A DNA stretch of 64,000 bases, from assembly GCA_034620365.1 (NCBI GenBank), contig JAQGEQ010000192.1, forward strand, positions 801,001 through 865,000, read 5' to 3'. Under the pieces are notes generated by a model, which worked only from the letters and a program-made list of their open reading frames with translations, did not search any database and was not told the origin of the DNA. The position numbers were made by a program, and so were the translations under genes. The DNA is from Pegea sp. RAD2-039. Its lineage: Eukaryota; Chordata; Thaliacea; Salpida; Salpidae. Position 1 is the first letter of the stretch, and each line of letters starts with the position of its first letter. This document shows positions 1 through 13,200 of this stretch, one piece after another.

Positions 1-279
1 AGTCATATAAGATTCTGTTTAGTACAAAATTAATATCTTTTTCCAATATAAAGCAAGTTTATTTTAGAACAAGATGTATTTTTGAATATTAGAAATTATA
101 GAGATATAAATTATCTTTTTTCAAATGCATTATCTTATAGGTTTATTATGTTAATAACTATTATTATAAATATATCATCTATTTTAAATCTTATAGTTCT
201 TAAGAAATTTGATATTTTTATTTTATTTTTTGTAGAGTTTTTATCTTTACTGTTGTAACAATCTCTACAAAACAAGAAA

Positions 280-2786
280 ATGAGCTCGGTGCGTTTTCAT
301 TTGATCAAGTTCATTTTTACATTTAAAATAATCAAAAAGGAAATAGTTATTTTAATAACTAACATTTTGTTCAGAGTTTTATTCCTTAAAAATTTAAAAG
401 TTGAATTAATTAAAAATTTAAATATAATATCCCAGTTTAATTGAAAAAACTTTTATTTTTAATGTATTTTAGCTTTGTTATTATTTGTTATTATTAATTT
501 TTTTGAACTTTATGTTCAATTTAATTTAAACTTGATTTTTATTTTTAAAATTTTATATCAATGTAAATTTTTCCAATATTTAAAATCATATTTTCAAATA
601 ATAAAATTCAGTTGATCTTCATCATTAACTTCATTTATAATTTAGGGGGATTCAAATGACTTCAAGGTCCGCGGCAATGAGGCTCTTTCAAACGGTAAAA
701 TCGATGATGCTATCAGTCTATACACTCAGGTTTAAGAAACTTTTAACCAATAATTCAAAACTAACTATCAACTTTTATAGGGTGTCAACATTGACCCCAA
801 AAACCATGTTCTATATAGTAATAGATCAGCTGCTTATGCCAGGAAGGAGAATTATCCATTAGCTCTGGAAGATGCAGAAAAAGTGATTGAGATAAAACCT
901 GATTGGCCCAAAGTAATTTATTCAAATATCTTTTTAGCTTTTTGCTTTCAACTTGTAACATTTTCAGGGTTATTCTAGAAAAGGTTCTGCCCTCGAATTT
1001 ATGAATCGTTTTGAAGAGGCAAAGTTTGCTTATGAAGCTGGTTTAAAGTTATTTCCTGATAATGAACAGCTCAAAAATGGACTTTCATCCGCTAAAAGCC
1101 ATTTAACTGGTTAGTCTATTCATCTACAAACTATTTATCATCATTTATATCATCTTAAAGGTCCTGGAGGTAGCCAACCTCTTAATTTGTTTGGGGATTT
1201 CAATACAATGATTGCAAAGTTGAGTTCTAACCCTAAAACTCGTCAATATCTGAGCCAACCAGATTATTTGCCGATCATTCAATCTCTGTCGAGTGACCCT
1301 AAAAATTTAACTAAGTGAGTATCACCATCAAAACTTCTTTTATAACTTAACTTTGGAGTAGAAATATGGGTGACCCTCGTGTGCAAGACACTCTAAGCGT
1401 TCTTCTTGGTATTGATCTTAAAATGGGAAGTCCTCCAAAAGATGAGAAGATGGAAACAGAACCCTCACCTCAAGCTCCAACACCACAGAAACCTGCTTCA
1501 CCGGTTAAGAAAGAAAAAACTGATCAAGAGAAGGTCCTTAAATCCTCATCTTTAGCGTCGTCTAATCTTTCTCTTATAGTCTCTTGAATTGAAACAACTT
1601 GGTAATGAAGCTTACAAGAAGAAGGACTTTGAAACAGCGATTGAACATTATGACGCCGCCTTCCAACTCGATCCTACTAACGTCACTATACTAACAAACA
1701 AAGCAGCAGTGTTCTACGAGAAAGGCGAGATGGAAAAATGTCGTGAGATTTGCACAGAAGCCGTCGATGTTGGTCGCGAAAACCACGCTGGATTTAAACT
1801 AATTGCCAAGTACTCATCTCGACAACATCGACTAGCTGATTATGCAAATTTCGAACAGAGCTTATGCAAGAATGGGTAACTCGTATATGAAAGAAGATAA
1901 CTTTAAAGAGGCGATCAAGTATTACAACAAGTCCTTACTTGAGAACCGAACTAAAGAAGTTCTCAACAAACTCCAGCAGTGTGAGAAGACTCTCGCAGAA
2001 GCTGAGCGTCTCGCGTACATCGATCCTAAAATCGCGCTCGAAGAAAAGAATAAAGGAAACGAAATGTACAAAAAAGGTAGAAGTCTCGCGTTTACTTCCT
2101 GATGACGTCACGTGTGTTGGTAGGGAAATATCCTGATGCTCTGAAGCTTTATAGCGAATCAATCAAGCGGAACCCGGACGCTGCCGCGACTTATTCGAAT
2201 CGCGCCGCGACTTACATGAAGTTGGCTGAATTCAAATTAGCTTTGAAAGATTGTGAGACTTGCATCGAAAAAGATCCCAACTTTGGTGAGTTATCATCGA
2301 TCCACTGATGACGTCACTCATTCGCGATGTAGTGAAGGGTCACGTGAGGAAGGGTGGATCGTTGGAAGCGATGAAAGAGTTTACGCGCGCTTCTGACGCG
2401 TATCAGAAAGCGCTTAACATCGATCCAAACAACGTAGAAGCGCTCGAAGGTCATCGAAGATGTTTATCGGTTAGTTGCCAAGCAACCAGCTTCGTCGCTA
2501 TGACGTCATCAACCTTCTGTAGAACACCTGGCAGAATCGTAATAATCCCGAAGAGGTCCAAAGACGCGCGATGAATGATCCTGAAATTGGGAGAATCATG
2601 AAAGACCCGGCCATGAAAATGATCTTAGATCAGATCCAACGCGATCCTGCTGCTCTTAGCGAGTAAGTCACGATTTTGACGTCATCGACTGTTGATGACA
2701 TAATCACTTGCAGACATTTGAAGAATCCGAAGGTAGCTGCAAATATCCAGAAACTTCTAGATGTGGGAATTTTGAGTATTCGATAA
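280..2786 (+). CDS. STIP1: Stress-induced phosphoprotein 1 (Hop), Hsp70-Hsp90 co-chaperone
   Basis: Twelve phase-consistent exons: 280-288, 646-729, 781-912, 968-1109, 1161-1314, 1359-1533, 1580-1809, 1859-2076, 2124-2285, 2333-2469, 2535-2662, 2714-2786, giving about 547 aa (family about 543). Known role: cytosolic adaptor that links Hsp70 and Hsp90 and passes clients between them. Visible in order: TPR1 ([19 protein letters not shown] onward), a DP1-like helical segment ending [16 protein letters not shown], an acidic/proline linker, TPR2A ([19 protein letters not shown]), TPR2B, and a C-terminal DP2 ([18 protein letters not shown]) ending DVGILSIR. The three-codon first exon (ATGAGCTCG) is inferred from splice phase: it joins in frame to [15 protein letters not shown] strong pyrimidine tract and AG lie at about 215-235, before the start. 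Introns near the 3' end carry several TGACGTCA palindromes. The least certain join is exon 5 to 6, where the acceptor at 1357-1358 was chosen because it restores the conserved DPRV frame. Confidence 0.95.
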
Positions 2787-3993
2787 AAATCTGTTACTTT
2801 ATCAATGTTTTTACATAAAATATGTTCTGCATCAGTTCCTGCTTCATAAATTCATGAAGATCAGAAGCAAAAAAAGTAGTCATAAACTTCTTGGTACTTT
2901 TCAATTCGTTTCTTGAAAGTTGATTTTCAGTTTTAATTACTTTGGTATCAGTAAAGATCTTTATCATCTTCTTATTATTTCAATAAATTTATATTATCGA
3001 AAATTAGTTAAAGTTTCGAATCAGTAACTTGTAAGTAAAAGCGGCCTGAGAACTCGTTTGTGATTCAGATAACGAATCTTTTAAAACCTACCAAAGAGCT
3101 TGTTAGCAATTTAGTAAATGATTTCAAACGTAGTCAACAGCTTCAATCTTACACAGTTGCAACTAACTCTTGCTACATACAGTTAATAAGGTTTCACTAA
3201 ATGTTGGTTGCTAACCACCTGTGCTGGTTGGTTTTCTAAGCAAGTTCTTTCTACTAGTTGTTTTGCAACACACAAATTTCCGCTGTAGGCGACTGTGGCG
3301 CGAAAAGCATCTAGGTTGCACGGAGTCAACTGAACATTTGAAGCCACTTATTTCAATAAATGCGAAGAAGGTAACTTCTCGCTAACACATTCTCACAATT
3401 CTATTAAATTAGAAATAAAAAAGGCGTTTCCAAAGTCTTCAAACCATATAACAGCATGACTGTTCTTGACCGAAAAAGGTCATATTAGAATATTATATTC
3501 TCCTAAAAAACTACGTAAGCTTCATTTAAGAAAGATATTTCAACTTTGTGAAGAAATTTGAAGATAATAACCTGTAGGAATTCTAATTTTTTAAATATTT
3601 TAATCTTGTTACAGCACTACAAATGTATTTACTGATCAACCAAAAACTTATTAAATAAATTCAACAGTTTGAATAATATCAGCCAACATTACCAATCCTA
3701 AAAGACGTTCCTTGCTTACTTGTTGTTAAAATCAAGTTGCAATTGATGTAATTTAGTTGAAAACTTGTCGAAATATCACATCATTTTATTTATACAACTC
3801 TTACATATATCAGAAATCATTTTTCTTGTCACAAATATTTTTGAATATAAATTTATCAAGTTTCAAATTACACTTTCTGATTATTATTTGCTTAAATCAC
3901 TTTTGTTACAAATTTTTATTAATAATAGAAAGATCAAGTGATGTCATCTTCACCTGAAATATATTCAGAATTTGAAAACAATTAACATTTGGC
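2787..3993. other. Gap between STIP1 and the charged-protein gene
   Basis: No gene seen. An AATAAA at 2982-2987 could serve STIP1. The part from about 3030 to 3345 is less AT-rich than its surroundings and contains a short run reminiscent of the minisatellite unit near 29.3 kb (ggttgctaaccacctg). A LINE 3' end follows, listed separately. The remainder is AT-rich. Confidence 0.5.
3345..3470 (-). repeat. LINE 3' end, short copy
   Basis: Reads on the minus strand like the 3' tail of the LINE family also seen near 8.6, 29.6, 42.1 and 47.1 kb. Shared marks are TTAGAAAT, the block GAATGTGTTAGCGAGA, and the end CTTCGCATTTATTGAAATAA. Only the 3' untranslated part is present, as expected for 5'-truncated reverse transcription. 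The upper-coordinate boundary is approximate. Confidence 0.6.
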
Positions 3994-5068
3994 TCATTGA
4001 CCTTTAGGATCACTTTTATCAGGAAGCTCATCTTCTTCACTGTAGTCGGAAATGACGTCACTACATGACTCATAGGAAAGATCATCTTCTGTCGATTCCA
4101 TATCGTCATCACTCAATAAATATTCTCTTTCATCGTCTGAAGATGTATCTTCAGATAGATCCTCATCTTCATCACAAACTTCTTCCGTAATTTCTTCATC
4201 AACTTGCTCCTCGTTTTCTAAGGACATCTTCTCAATCTCTTTTGCAGCATCATTAACTTCCCGAATCTTCATCAATTTGTAGGTTTCATCAACACTTTCT
4301 TCACATCTTTTCTTGTGATCTTCCTTACTCTCTCCATCTAGCTTCATCGGCTTACGTGTCACCTCTCTCATCACCTCTTCGCTTTTCTGCTCGCGAATTT
4401 CTTCGATGACGTCACAACTCTTTTTACTGAAGTCTCGAATGTCACGAGCTCGACTTCGGATGCTACGAATATTCAAAACTCGATCACGTGACAGCTTTTC
4501 TTTTTCCCGCTTCTTCTTTGTCTCTTCATCTTCTTCTTCATCAAGTGCTTCTAAAAACAAAACTTTACGAAATTTCTTTTTTTCCATTTTGGCACCGAGT
4601 TCTTCTTGTGACGTCTTCCCACTCTCTTCTTTCAACGCCATCATTCGTTGTCTCACTGGATTGTTGTGTCTCATGGATGCACGATCTTTTGGACGATTCA
4701 ATTGTTCATTTGACTCTTCTGATCTTCTTCCTTCAAACTTAATCCTGCGAGTTGCTCGGAGTCTTCTTGCTCTTCCACTGTTTCCTGCTTCTCCATAATC
4801 TCTACTCATCTTAGAGTCTTGACCCTTCAGCAGCTTCATCCGTTCTTTGATCGGGATATTGTGTCTTGTGGATGCTCTTACTTTTGAGGTTCTCTAAAAA
4901 AACATCAAATAAAAGATTTGAAAAGATCAGATTTATCTTTTACCTCTCTTTGCTCTCTCTGCTTTTTCTGATTGAGTTCAGACAAAATATTTCCAACTGA
5001 TCCGATAGATCGGTCATCAACATCTGGAATTTCGTTGCTAAGCAACACAGCGCTTTCATCTACATCAT
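3994..5068 (-). CDS. Charged acidic/basic protein, 3' exons, not recognised
   Basis: Two minus-strand exons, 5068-4944 and 4893-3994, encode at least 340 aa up to the stop. The upstream exon is entered in phase from an acceptor at 5069-5070, so the start codon lies in a 5' exon I could not find. Visible: a Lys/Arg/Glu-rich body probably forming long helices, and an Asp/Glu-rich tail from about 70 residues before the end. A short motif occurs twice, RASTRHNIPIKERMKLL and RASMRHNNPVRQRMMAL, about 55 residues apart. No enzyme domain, signal peptide or membrane segment was seen. I do not assign a function. The basic repeated motif and acidic tail would suit a nuclear or cytoskeletal scaffold, but that is a guess. 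Confidence 0.6.
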
Positions 5069-6430
5069 CTTATCATCAAATGCTAGTTTATTAATTTTAA
5101 TAATATTTTCAAATTATCTTATTTTAAAGACGTTTTAAATCAACAAAACTGAACTTTGAACCAATTATCTTTCAGAGGGTTTATATGAAATGAAATAAGG
5201 AAATAATTATTTAGTAAATTTGGAAAATAGAAAGCTTACTCTGATTTTCTGAATTCATTCTTCAAAAAGTACTTTAGAAATTTGACAAAATAAAATTTAC
5301 TATAAAAACAATTTGGCTTATTTAGCTAAAGCAGGAAGGAAATAAGAAAAAGAATATTTTTATAAATTACTAACAACAGCAAATACTTATAGAATTTCAA
5401 ATCAATTTTTTCTGTTAGATTTTAAACATCATTTTGATTAGATCTACAGTAAGCACTTGTTCGCGTTTTTATAAGCTTACTATTTTGATAAAACCTTTAA
5501 AAATAAACCTGCTAATAAATATCACCTTAACTTTCAAAATTACAACAATTTTGAAATAAGATAAGTAACAGCTACCTTCTCGTAAATATTTGAAACCTAT
5601 ATCATATTTGATGACTAAAATTTGTCTACAATGACACTTTACATATTGCAACTATTGTTTATTTTCCAATAGGTACTATTTGTTGAACAAAAATAGAACT
5701 TTAAAGAGTTTTAAAGTTCAGAAAAGATATATTTCAATAAAGTTACTATTTTTATAATACATCAATATAAAGTATTGTAAAATTTTCTATTTTTATATAA
5801 AAATCTAAATTTAAAAAAACTGTCTTTGTTTTATAAACTAAAAGTTTATATAAAATATCAAACTTTTATCTAACAATTTTTATTTAAGATATTTTAAACC
5901 TATAAGGAAATATACTAAACAGTAATCGCCACTAAAAAAATTTTTCCTGCAATTTTATCTGTTTCTTATTATAGCATATACTCTGTTTTTTTCTGAGTTT
6001 TCTTTAACAATTTGAAACATTTCTTTAATGTTGTAATAATAAAGAGAGTTTTCCATGTGACCAAATTATTACAAAATCATTTTATAAGTAATACTACTTA
6101 CTCTAGATTAGTTACAAGTTTCCTGACAAAAATGACAAGTAAATGTATAACTGTCTTTAAAACTAATTAAGGTCTTAAAAAATAATATATCAATTCATTT
6201 TTGAACACACTTTTAACAATTAAAGTTTCAAGATATTTGTTATCAAATTGTAGCGCTCTAATCAGAGTTGAAAGTTGTGTTGATGATATAAACAATAATA
6301 TCTTGCTGTCAAAAGAAACTGATTTAATTATCAACTATCATCATTAATTTTTGAATATTTATAAAAACTTTGAATAATTTTTATGTACTTTATATTGTTC
6401 TGTTTTTACTTCTCTATGACATTATCATTA
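5069..6430. other. AT-rich stretch, possibly 5' intron of the charged-protein gene
   Basis: Mostly A/T-rich with no convincing exon on either strand. Because the gene at 3994-5068 lacks its first exon, part of this stretch is probably intron or promoter. Nothing else seen. Confidence 0.4.
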
Positions 6431-6434
6431 CCAA

Positions 6435-7456
6435 GATGGCAATATTAAGTTATTAGATTAAGATCATGCAGTGACACTGGAGGATACCTGGTGGAACCAC
6501 CGATTTTTCGGGGCTGGTAGATCGGTAGAAGTTGCAGAAGAAGCAGTGAATTCAAGGGAACTGAAAGACAATCAAGCAGAACCGACAGTAGCGACCATAC
6601 AATGGTTTGTTTAAAATGTGGAGGTAGCAAACCTCATGTTTTCAAAATATGGTTCAAGCATATGTTTCAAATGTGGGAAAAAGGGAGACTTTAGTCGAGC
6701 CTGTCATCTTAAGAAGAGGTCTCTCAAGAAATAGTGAGGGAGGCAAAGAATAGAGAAAGTGATTACCTCAAGGGCATGAAGAACCGGGATTTACTTGATT
6801 TTCCAGGAGATTAAACCATGTGATGGTGGATGTCTCTATTGCAGGCAAGATATTCAGAGTTCTTAAATATAACTAATCTTTAAAGAGCTTTGTAAGTGGA
6901 AAGGTTGCTCAGTATCTGAAAGTTCAGAAGATCCAAAATTCATTTAAAGTGGAAATGGTTCAGTCATCTACGATTTGCGTTAAAGTTTTCCATCTATTAA
7001 AAAGAAGAGTACAGAAATATAAATCTGTTTGTCATTGAGAAGGACCTAGGTGTAAAGAGTGAAGAGAACAGTCGGTAGAAGTCTCACCAAATGATAAAAG
7101 GGAGAATCCCGATGACAACATCATGCTTAGAGAGGTAGTAGATGAAGAGAGAGACAAATCTAGTGTACCTTCAAGCGCTACGGTTGGAACTAATTGCCGT
7201 TGATGGTTATAATAAGACAGCGTGCTATCTTTACTGTTTGTCCCAATTATTTTGTTAGGGAGAATGTGATATATTTCAAATGTAAAACAGTAAATTATTT
7301 TACCGCTGACGTTAATGCGTTGAATGCGATTATGCTAGGACGAATGTCATTCGGTCATAGGCTTGTTGGTAGATAGTGTGTATCGTTAATATATTTATTG
7401 TTCTGTTAGTCGCCTTATTTAATTTATTAAAGCTGGTATTATAAGTTGCTTTTACA
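6435..7456 (+). mobile_element. LTR retrotransposon relic: gag zinc knuckle, protease-like piece and 3' LTR
   Basis: Fossil element in plus orientation. At about 6600-6720 it reads like a gag nucleocapsid with CCHC-type knuckles (CFKCGKKGDFSRACHL is recognisable). At about 6820-6870 is a stretch resembling the start of a retroviral-type protease. A purine run at about 7256-7264 precedes a probable 3' LTR of about 190 bp, 7265-7456, which begins TGTGATA and ends TTTTACA and holds an AATTTATTAAAG-type polyadenylation region. Most of pol is absent and the copy is old and broken many times over. Probably Ty3/Gypsy class, judged from the gag-protease order and LTR ends, but class is not certain. 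Confidence 0.6.
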
Positions 7457-7779
7457 ACAACAACAAAATGAATCGGCAGCAACAACTAAACCAATAACTA
7501 CAGAAGGTAACAACTTTAGTTAATTCTGTAATGTTTAAGATATCACAAGAATTAACTTTTTAAGCTTGAAAATTTGTTAATAGAACTTCAATATGTGGAT
7601 CAAATTAAGGGATGTGAAAATGTAGAAATTCATTTAATACTGAAGACTTCAGTCACTTTGCTGAAGTTCTCAAAATTTAGAAGAACATTTAGATCTTTAT
7701 CTTTGTTTACGATCTCTTGAAATAACTCTAAATCGATATTCAGTATCAAATGAAAACCTAAAAACTGTTATCCGAAACG

Positions 7780-8110
7780 TCATGGTAAATTTGCGGCAAA
7801 CAAGTCTGGCTGTGTTCACGTCATAGCAACCAATTAGCAGCAAAAATGCTCACTAAGTCGATTTTTCCTACATCACAAGATTAAATTAAGTTGGTGTCGA
7901 TGAAGTAAAAGCACTACTTAAACTGGGAATCTTTGAATATAGCCCGAAATGGAAAAGGGCCGCATTTGTAAGCTATAAAGGCCAGCAGTAAACTCCCGAT
8001 TTGATTTGGGGGTCATTTTATTGGCCATACTTGCTCTGGGAGAATATATAAGAAAGTTAATGACTGATGTCACTGTCCTAGGTCACTGGACTGTTTCACC
8101 AAACAGTTGA
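7780..8110 (+). mobile_element. Possible pol (reverse transcriptase) scrap of an LTR element
   Basis: A short stretch around 7900-7990 resembles the N-terminal edge of an LTR-retrotransposon reverse transcriptase (a VDEVKALLKLGIFEY-like run). It lies downstream of the 3' LTR of the neighbouring relic, so it would belong to a different copy or a rearranged one. Old and broken. The assignment is weak because only a short stretch matches. Confidence 0.3.
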
Positions 8111-8339
8111 TAAGACAGCTGCTAACATTATTATAAAAAAATCATTAGAATTAAAGCTTTTATACGACGAGGGTTTTTAAATTTCAATCGTTCCAAGTAA
8201 CCTTTACTTAAAATGCTTCGTTGGTACTTCAAGTTCAAATCTCGCTAGTAGACCATTACGGGATTTACAAGTTTACAAATTGTGTTTTAGTAATAATAAA
8301 TATGAAGAAACTTATTTATTATACTACTGGGGTTTTAGT

Positions 8340-8655
8340 TTTATGAAAATTATAAAAAAGCTTTTACTAATATTTTGTAGGGCTTTACAGTTTGAATTAA
8401 AATTATTACTTTATGATTATTACTTCAGAGCGTCTGTGTATTCAAATGATATCAAGTTATTATCTTGCAAAACTTCAAACTGCACTACCTACTGTAGAAA
8501 ACTGGTTGGTCTATGAACTGGCAGCTCAGAATCCAGCCCACTAAGTCTAATGAGATGCCATGTGTTACATCTTTTGCGTTCTATATTTCTAACTTAATGG
8601 GGGTGCTCTCTTCAGACCTTCGCATTTATTGAAATAAATAAATAAATGTTGGTTT
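8340..8655 (+). mobile_element. LINE fragment: reverse transcriptase piece joined to 3' tail
   Basis: Plus-strand copy of the same LINE family as 29545-30560. The stretch near 8430-8530 matches, base for base over long runs, the reverse complement of about 30330-30470, which encodes the reverse transcriptase region after the catalytic YADD-like motif. It then passes directly into the family's 3' untranslated end (ACCTTCGCATTTATTGAAAT) and an ATAA-type tail, so the sequence between is deleted in this copy. Confidence 0.7.
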
Positions 8656-10200
8656 CCATTTTTTAAATTTAATGCTTTTGTTTCTTATGCTTCAACACCT
8701 TCTCAAACATTTTAATTAAAAAACTTTAATACTAAATTTAGGATTTTTCTCATACTTTATTCGTTAAGTATTTCCATATCAATTACCAAAACTTAAAAAT
8801 TGAAAAGGTCGCTAAACTCTTGAATAAAGAAACTAATTGATAAGATTATTTAAACAGTTTTACCATATAAGTAATATGAATTATAAATGTCATTTCAGTA
8901 ATTTAATTTCAAGTTTTTCTATTACTTTTGATTTAATTGATAAAATAAATTAACTTTAAAAGAAATAAATTTCATTTATTTTATATAATATTTGTTTAAT
9001 ATATTTTCATTATTGAAGAATAGCATAAAAGTATTATTACATTTTTTTGTTTACGAACAAAGTAGTCGAGACAGCGATCTAATCATACTACTTCTACAAG
9101 CTTCATGTTTGCCGGTCAACTCTACCTCATATAAATGCTCGACCGGCATCCAGCAGCTGGTTCCAAACAAAATTAATTTTAAGGATAATTAAAAAGGTCA
9201 GAAAATATACCTCAGTAGCTAAAAATTTATATATTTTCAAGTTTTTGCTTGATAATTTTGTTTTTTTTACCAAAAAATATTTTTAATCATAAAATTAGTT
9301 TTATTCTAAAAAAGTTCTTAAATTGTTTTTTTATTTTTATCTTGATTCTATCAAGTTTAAAGATTTTCAGCTTTATTATTACCTGATAAGCTAACTTTTA
9401 TTGATAATTCTATCTTTCTAATTTACTCTTAGTAGTTTAATTCACATTTTTGTAAGATATATCGATTGCATAACTAATATTTATAAATTTTAATTTTGTT
9501 TTTACAAATAGCAGGATTATAGCAGACAGGCATTTATCACATTTCTATTTTTTTTAATTTATCTGAAGTCATTTCTGATGTTTATTTTTTGAATATTCAT
9601 TTTAAGAAAATTTAAAGTATGTAAAGTCGATTATAGTATTTACATTGAAAACAAAATATTTATATTTAGAATAAAATTGTTATTTTATTATTGTTGAAAG
9701 TTTTTTGTATATTAATAAATTTAAAAAATTATTCATAAAAAATTTGTATGAAAGCAAATCTAAAAAGAGATTTAATTATTTAAGTAAATTTGAAAATCAA
9801 TAAATCTTTTTATATGTTTTATGATTTTTTTTAAAATTAATGATATTTCAAAAATTGATTTGAACTAAACTTTTTATTAAATTAAATATCTAAAAAACAT
9901 TTTAATAAAATTGTCTGACAATTTATTTTAAATGTCTTTATATAAATCTTTTTTATATAATAAAGTTTTTATTGCACAATATAGAGAAATTATAAGTTTT
10001 TTTTAAATATTGATAATAAAAAATTATTATATTGTTCTTAGTAGCTCTGTTTTATGAAAAATAAATCTTTTAAATTATAAAAACTTTATTTTAAACAAAT
10101 TTTCAGAAGTTATATTGTAAGAAGCCAAATAATATCTTAACATTTATACTTTTTTTTTTGAGAAGTTAGATTTGTGTTGATCTGTTTTGTATATATAAAA
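8656..10200. other. AT-rich gap upstream of PHRF1
   Basis: Very AT-rich. A small open frame at 8992-9192 has no recognisable features and no supporting splice context. A pyrimidine run at about 10147-10161 followed by AG lies about 40 bases before the PHRF1 start and could be a splice acceptor for a 5' leader. Nothing else seen. Confidence 0.4.
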
Positions 10201-13200
10201 ATGAGTTTTTATGATTCTGATGATGAAGACGCAACGGAAGTTGAAGATCAAGAAACCCTACATACTCCTCCAGCAGATGGTTTGTTTAAAAATATCTATT
10301 TATGATTATAATTAAATTCCTACAAATGTTAACTAGAAAGTATTTTTTTTTAAAGAATTTATCAAGTGTAAAAAGTTTTATATTAAGTAATTATTTAAAA
10401 AATATATTTTTTTTTGCAGTAAGATGTTTTTTAATGTAAAGTTTAGTTGTTTGAGTTTATGTTTGTGGCCAGTAAAACACATCAAGTATAGTTAAGTACC
10501 TTCTAAATAAGAGTAGGTTCTCTTAAAAGTCAAATATTTCTATTCCAAAATATAAAAATCTGAATTTATTCTATATTACTTTGAACCAATTAATATAAAA
10601 TTGTTTTAAAGGCGACAAATCATGTCCAATTTGCTTAAATAATTTCGGTGATCAGCAAATTGGTGTTCCTAACAGCTGTGAACATGTCTATTGTATAGAT
10701 TGCATTTTACAGTGGACAAAAGTAAGCTGAAAGGCAAAAAATTAGTTTCATTTTCAGCTAAAAATTTAATTCTTTTAGAAAACATCAACATGTCCTTTAG
10801 ATAGAATAAAAATCCAACATCTTTGTGTCTATAAATCTTACGGAGGTCCTTTTTCATGTGAGATCAAAGTGAAAGAGACTATTAGAGAAGAATTGATAAA
10901 TCCTTTATCAATTGTGTCTTGTGAGATTTGTGGATCTGGTGATAATGAAGATACATTACTTCTATGTGACGGATGTGATAAAGGGTAAGATGAAACCACT
11001 TCAACTTCCATCTATTAACAGATCTTGATGAATAGATATCATTGTGCTTGTCTAACACCTCCCTTATCAGAAGTGCCCTCTAGTGAGTGGTTTTGTGATC
11101 ATTGTATGCTTCAATTTCCACCAGGTACTCCGATCTTCTTAAAATATGTCCCATTTAATCCCTGTTATAGCCGAAACAGTGTCTTCATCAACTACTCGAC
11201 CAAGAAGAGTAGGAAGGACTTCAATCACAGAACAAATCCGTAATGAGATCACTAGGAACCGATCTAGCATCAGGACTTTAGATATAGGAGCCCGGAATGA
11301 GGTTTGTTGATCTTCATCTTATTGATCTTTAACGACATCCAATCATCAGTTTGATGCAATCATTGAATCTGTACTTCGAGGTGCTTCTCGCCATGTGGAA
11401 GTAACAAAAAAACGAAAAAGAAGAAAGAGTAGTAGAAAGCGTGGACGAGGAGTGAAAAAGAGCCGCAAAGGTTTGCGATCCCTTGCATCCAGGACCTTTT
11501 TAACTCTCTATCTCTTCCAGAGAAGCAAAACTTATCATCTGGACCAGCGGATCGATGTTCTGGTCTCATATCTGCCCCACAACTCAGTCTAAGAGGGGAA
11601 CGAAACGTCCTCTACGATTTTGAGACTTCACCAAAGACCCAAGATGCTCAAGCTGATCACATCATAGCCAAGAAACATCGAATGCTCTCGCGATCTGCGA
11701 TTCGCTTCAATGCACCGTTGCCATCGTTACTACTCCCGTCACTAGGTGTCGCTACTCCTCCTCCACTTCCTCCTCCTAATCTTTTGGAGACTATCTTCAA
11801 TGATCAAGATCTCCTTGTGGCTCCCGCTTCTCAGGTCACTATAGCTTCGAATGGATCGTGGAAACGTCGTCATGGAAACGCTAAAACGCGTCAGAGCGCC
11901 TCTAGTGACCAACCAGGTGCTTGATTGGAGTGTTTAGAAAAAATTTGAAAATAAAATTATATTTTGCAGAATCATCTTCGACTTCCGGATCTTCTTCCGC
12001 TCCTAAATCATCTTCATCTGCTCCTTCTGGATCATCTTCCACTGTTTCTGGATCATCTTCTACTCCTGGATCATCTTTATCTGTTCCTGATTCTTCATCA
12101 TCTACTAACTCATCCAACCAAAATTTATCAAATACTTTGAATGGTTCTCAATCAATTTCCAATAATTTATCTTCAATCACAAAAGATCAATCTAATTTGT
12201 ATGATCCTTTTCAACCGACTCTTTCAGATGAAGATGAACTCTGCGGAGACTCGTTTAGTTGTAATAATCAACAATTTAAGAATCAAAATATTTCTAAAAA
12301 TAAAGAAAATCAAATCTTTAAAGATGAAGATCAAATCTGTAAAGATGAAGATGATCAAATCGATAAAGATGAAGATACAGAAAATCAAATCTGTAAAGAT
12401 GAAGATGCAGATGATCAGATCTCCAAAGATGAAGATACAGAAAATCAAATCTGTAAAGATGAAGATGTGGAAGATCAAATCTCCAAAGATGAAGATACAG
12501 AAAATCAAATCTGTAAAGATGAAGATGCAGATGATCAAATCTCTAAAGATGAAGATACAAGTGATCAGATTTCTAAAGATGAAGATGCAGATGATCAGAT
12601 CTCCAAAGATGAAGATACAGAAAATCAAATCTGTAAAGATGAAGATGCAAATCATCAAATCTCTAAGGATGAAGATGTAGATGATCAGATTTCTAAAGAT
12701 GAAGATGTGGAAGATCAAATCTCTAAAGATGAAGATACAAATGATCAAATCTCTAAAGAGAAAGATGCTGAAGATCAAATCGCTAAGGATGAAGATGCAA
12801 ATGATCAGATTTCTAAAGATGAAGATGCAAAGGATCAAATTCCTAGAGATGAAGATCAAGTCTTTAAAGAAGTTTTTTGTAAAAGATCAGAAAAAGTTGA
12901 AGAAAAAACTAAAAATGAATCTTTAAATAACAACGGAAAAAACAAAACCTCAAACAGCAAACACGATGACGTCACGAACAACAAACGTGATGACGTCACG
13001 AACAACAAACGTGATGACGTCACAAAAAACAAACGTAATGACGTCACGAATAGCAAACGTGATGATGTCACGAACAACAAACGTGATGACGTCACCAACA
13101 ACAAACGTGATGACGTCACCAACAGCAAACGTGATGACGTCACGAACAGCAAACGTGATGACGTCAAAAGCAAAAAAAGTCACTCAAAAAAGAAAGCAAT

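Noticed and set aside
3994-5068. Supervillin-like identity for the charged protein
   Set aside because: Based on a vague memory of short RERM-type motifs; no gelsolin or villin domain is seen.
8225-8262. tRNA-like 3' half (AGTTCAAATCTCGC)
   Set aside because: No acceptor-stem, D-arm or anticodon partner upstream; T-loop-like words occur by chance.
12224-13183. Long open frames on the minus strand and in other plus frames across the PHRF1 repeats
   Set aside because: The repeat units are multiples of three and free of stops in several frames; the protein from the accepted frame is continuous with flanking PHRF1 exons.
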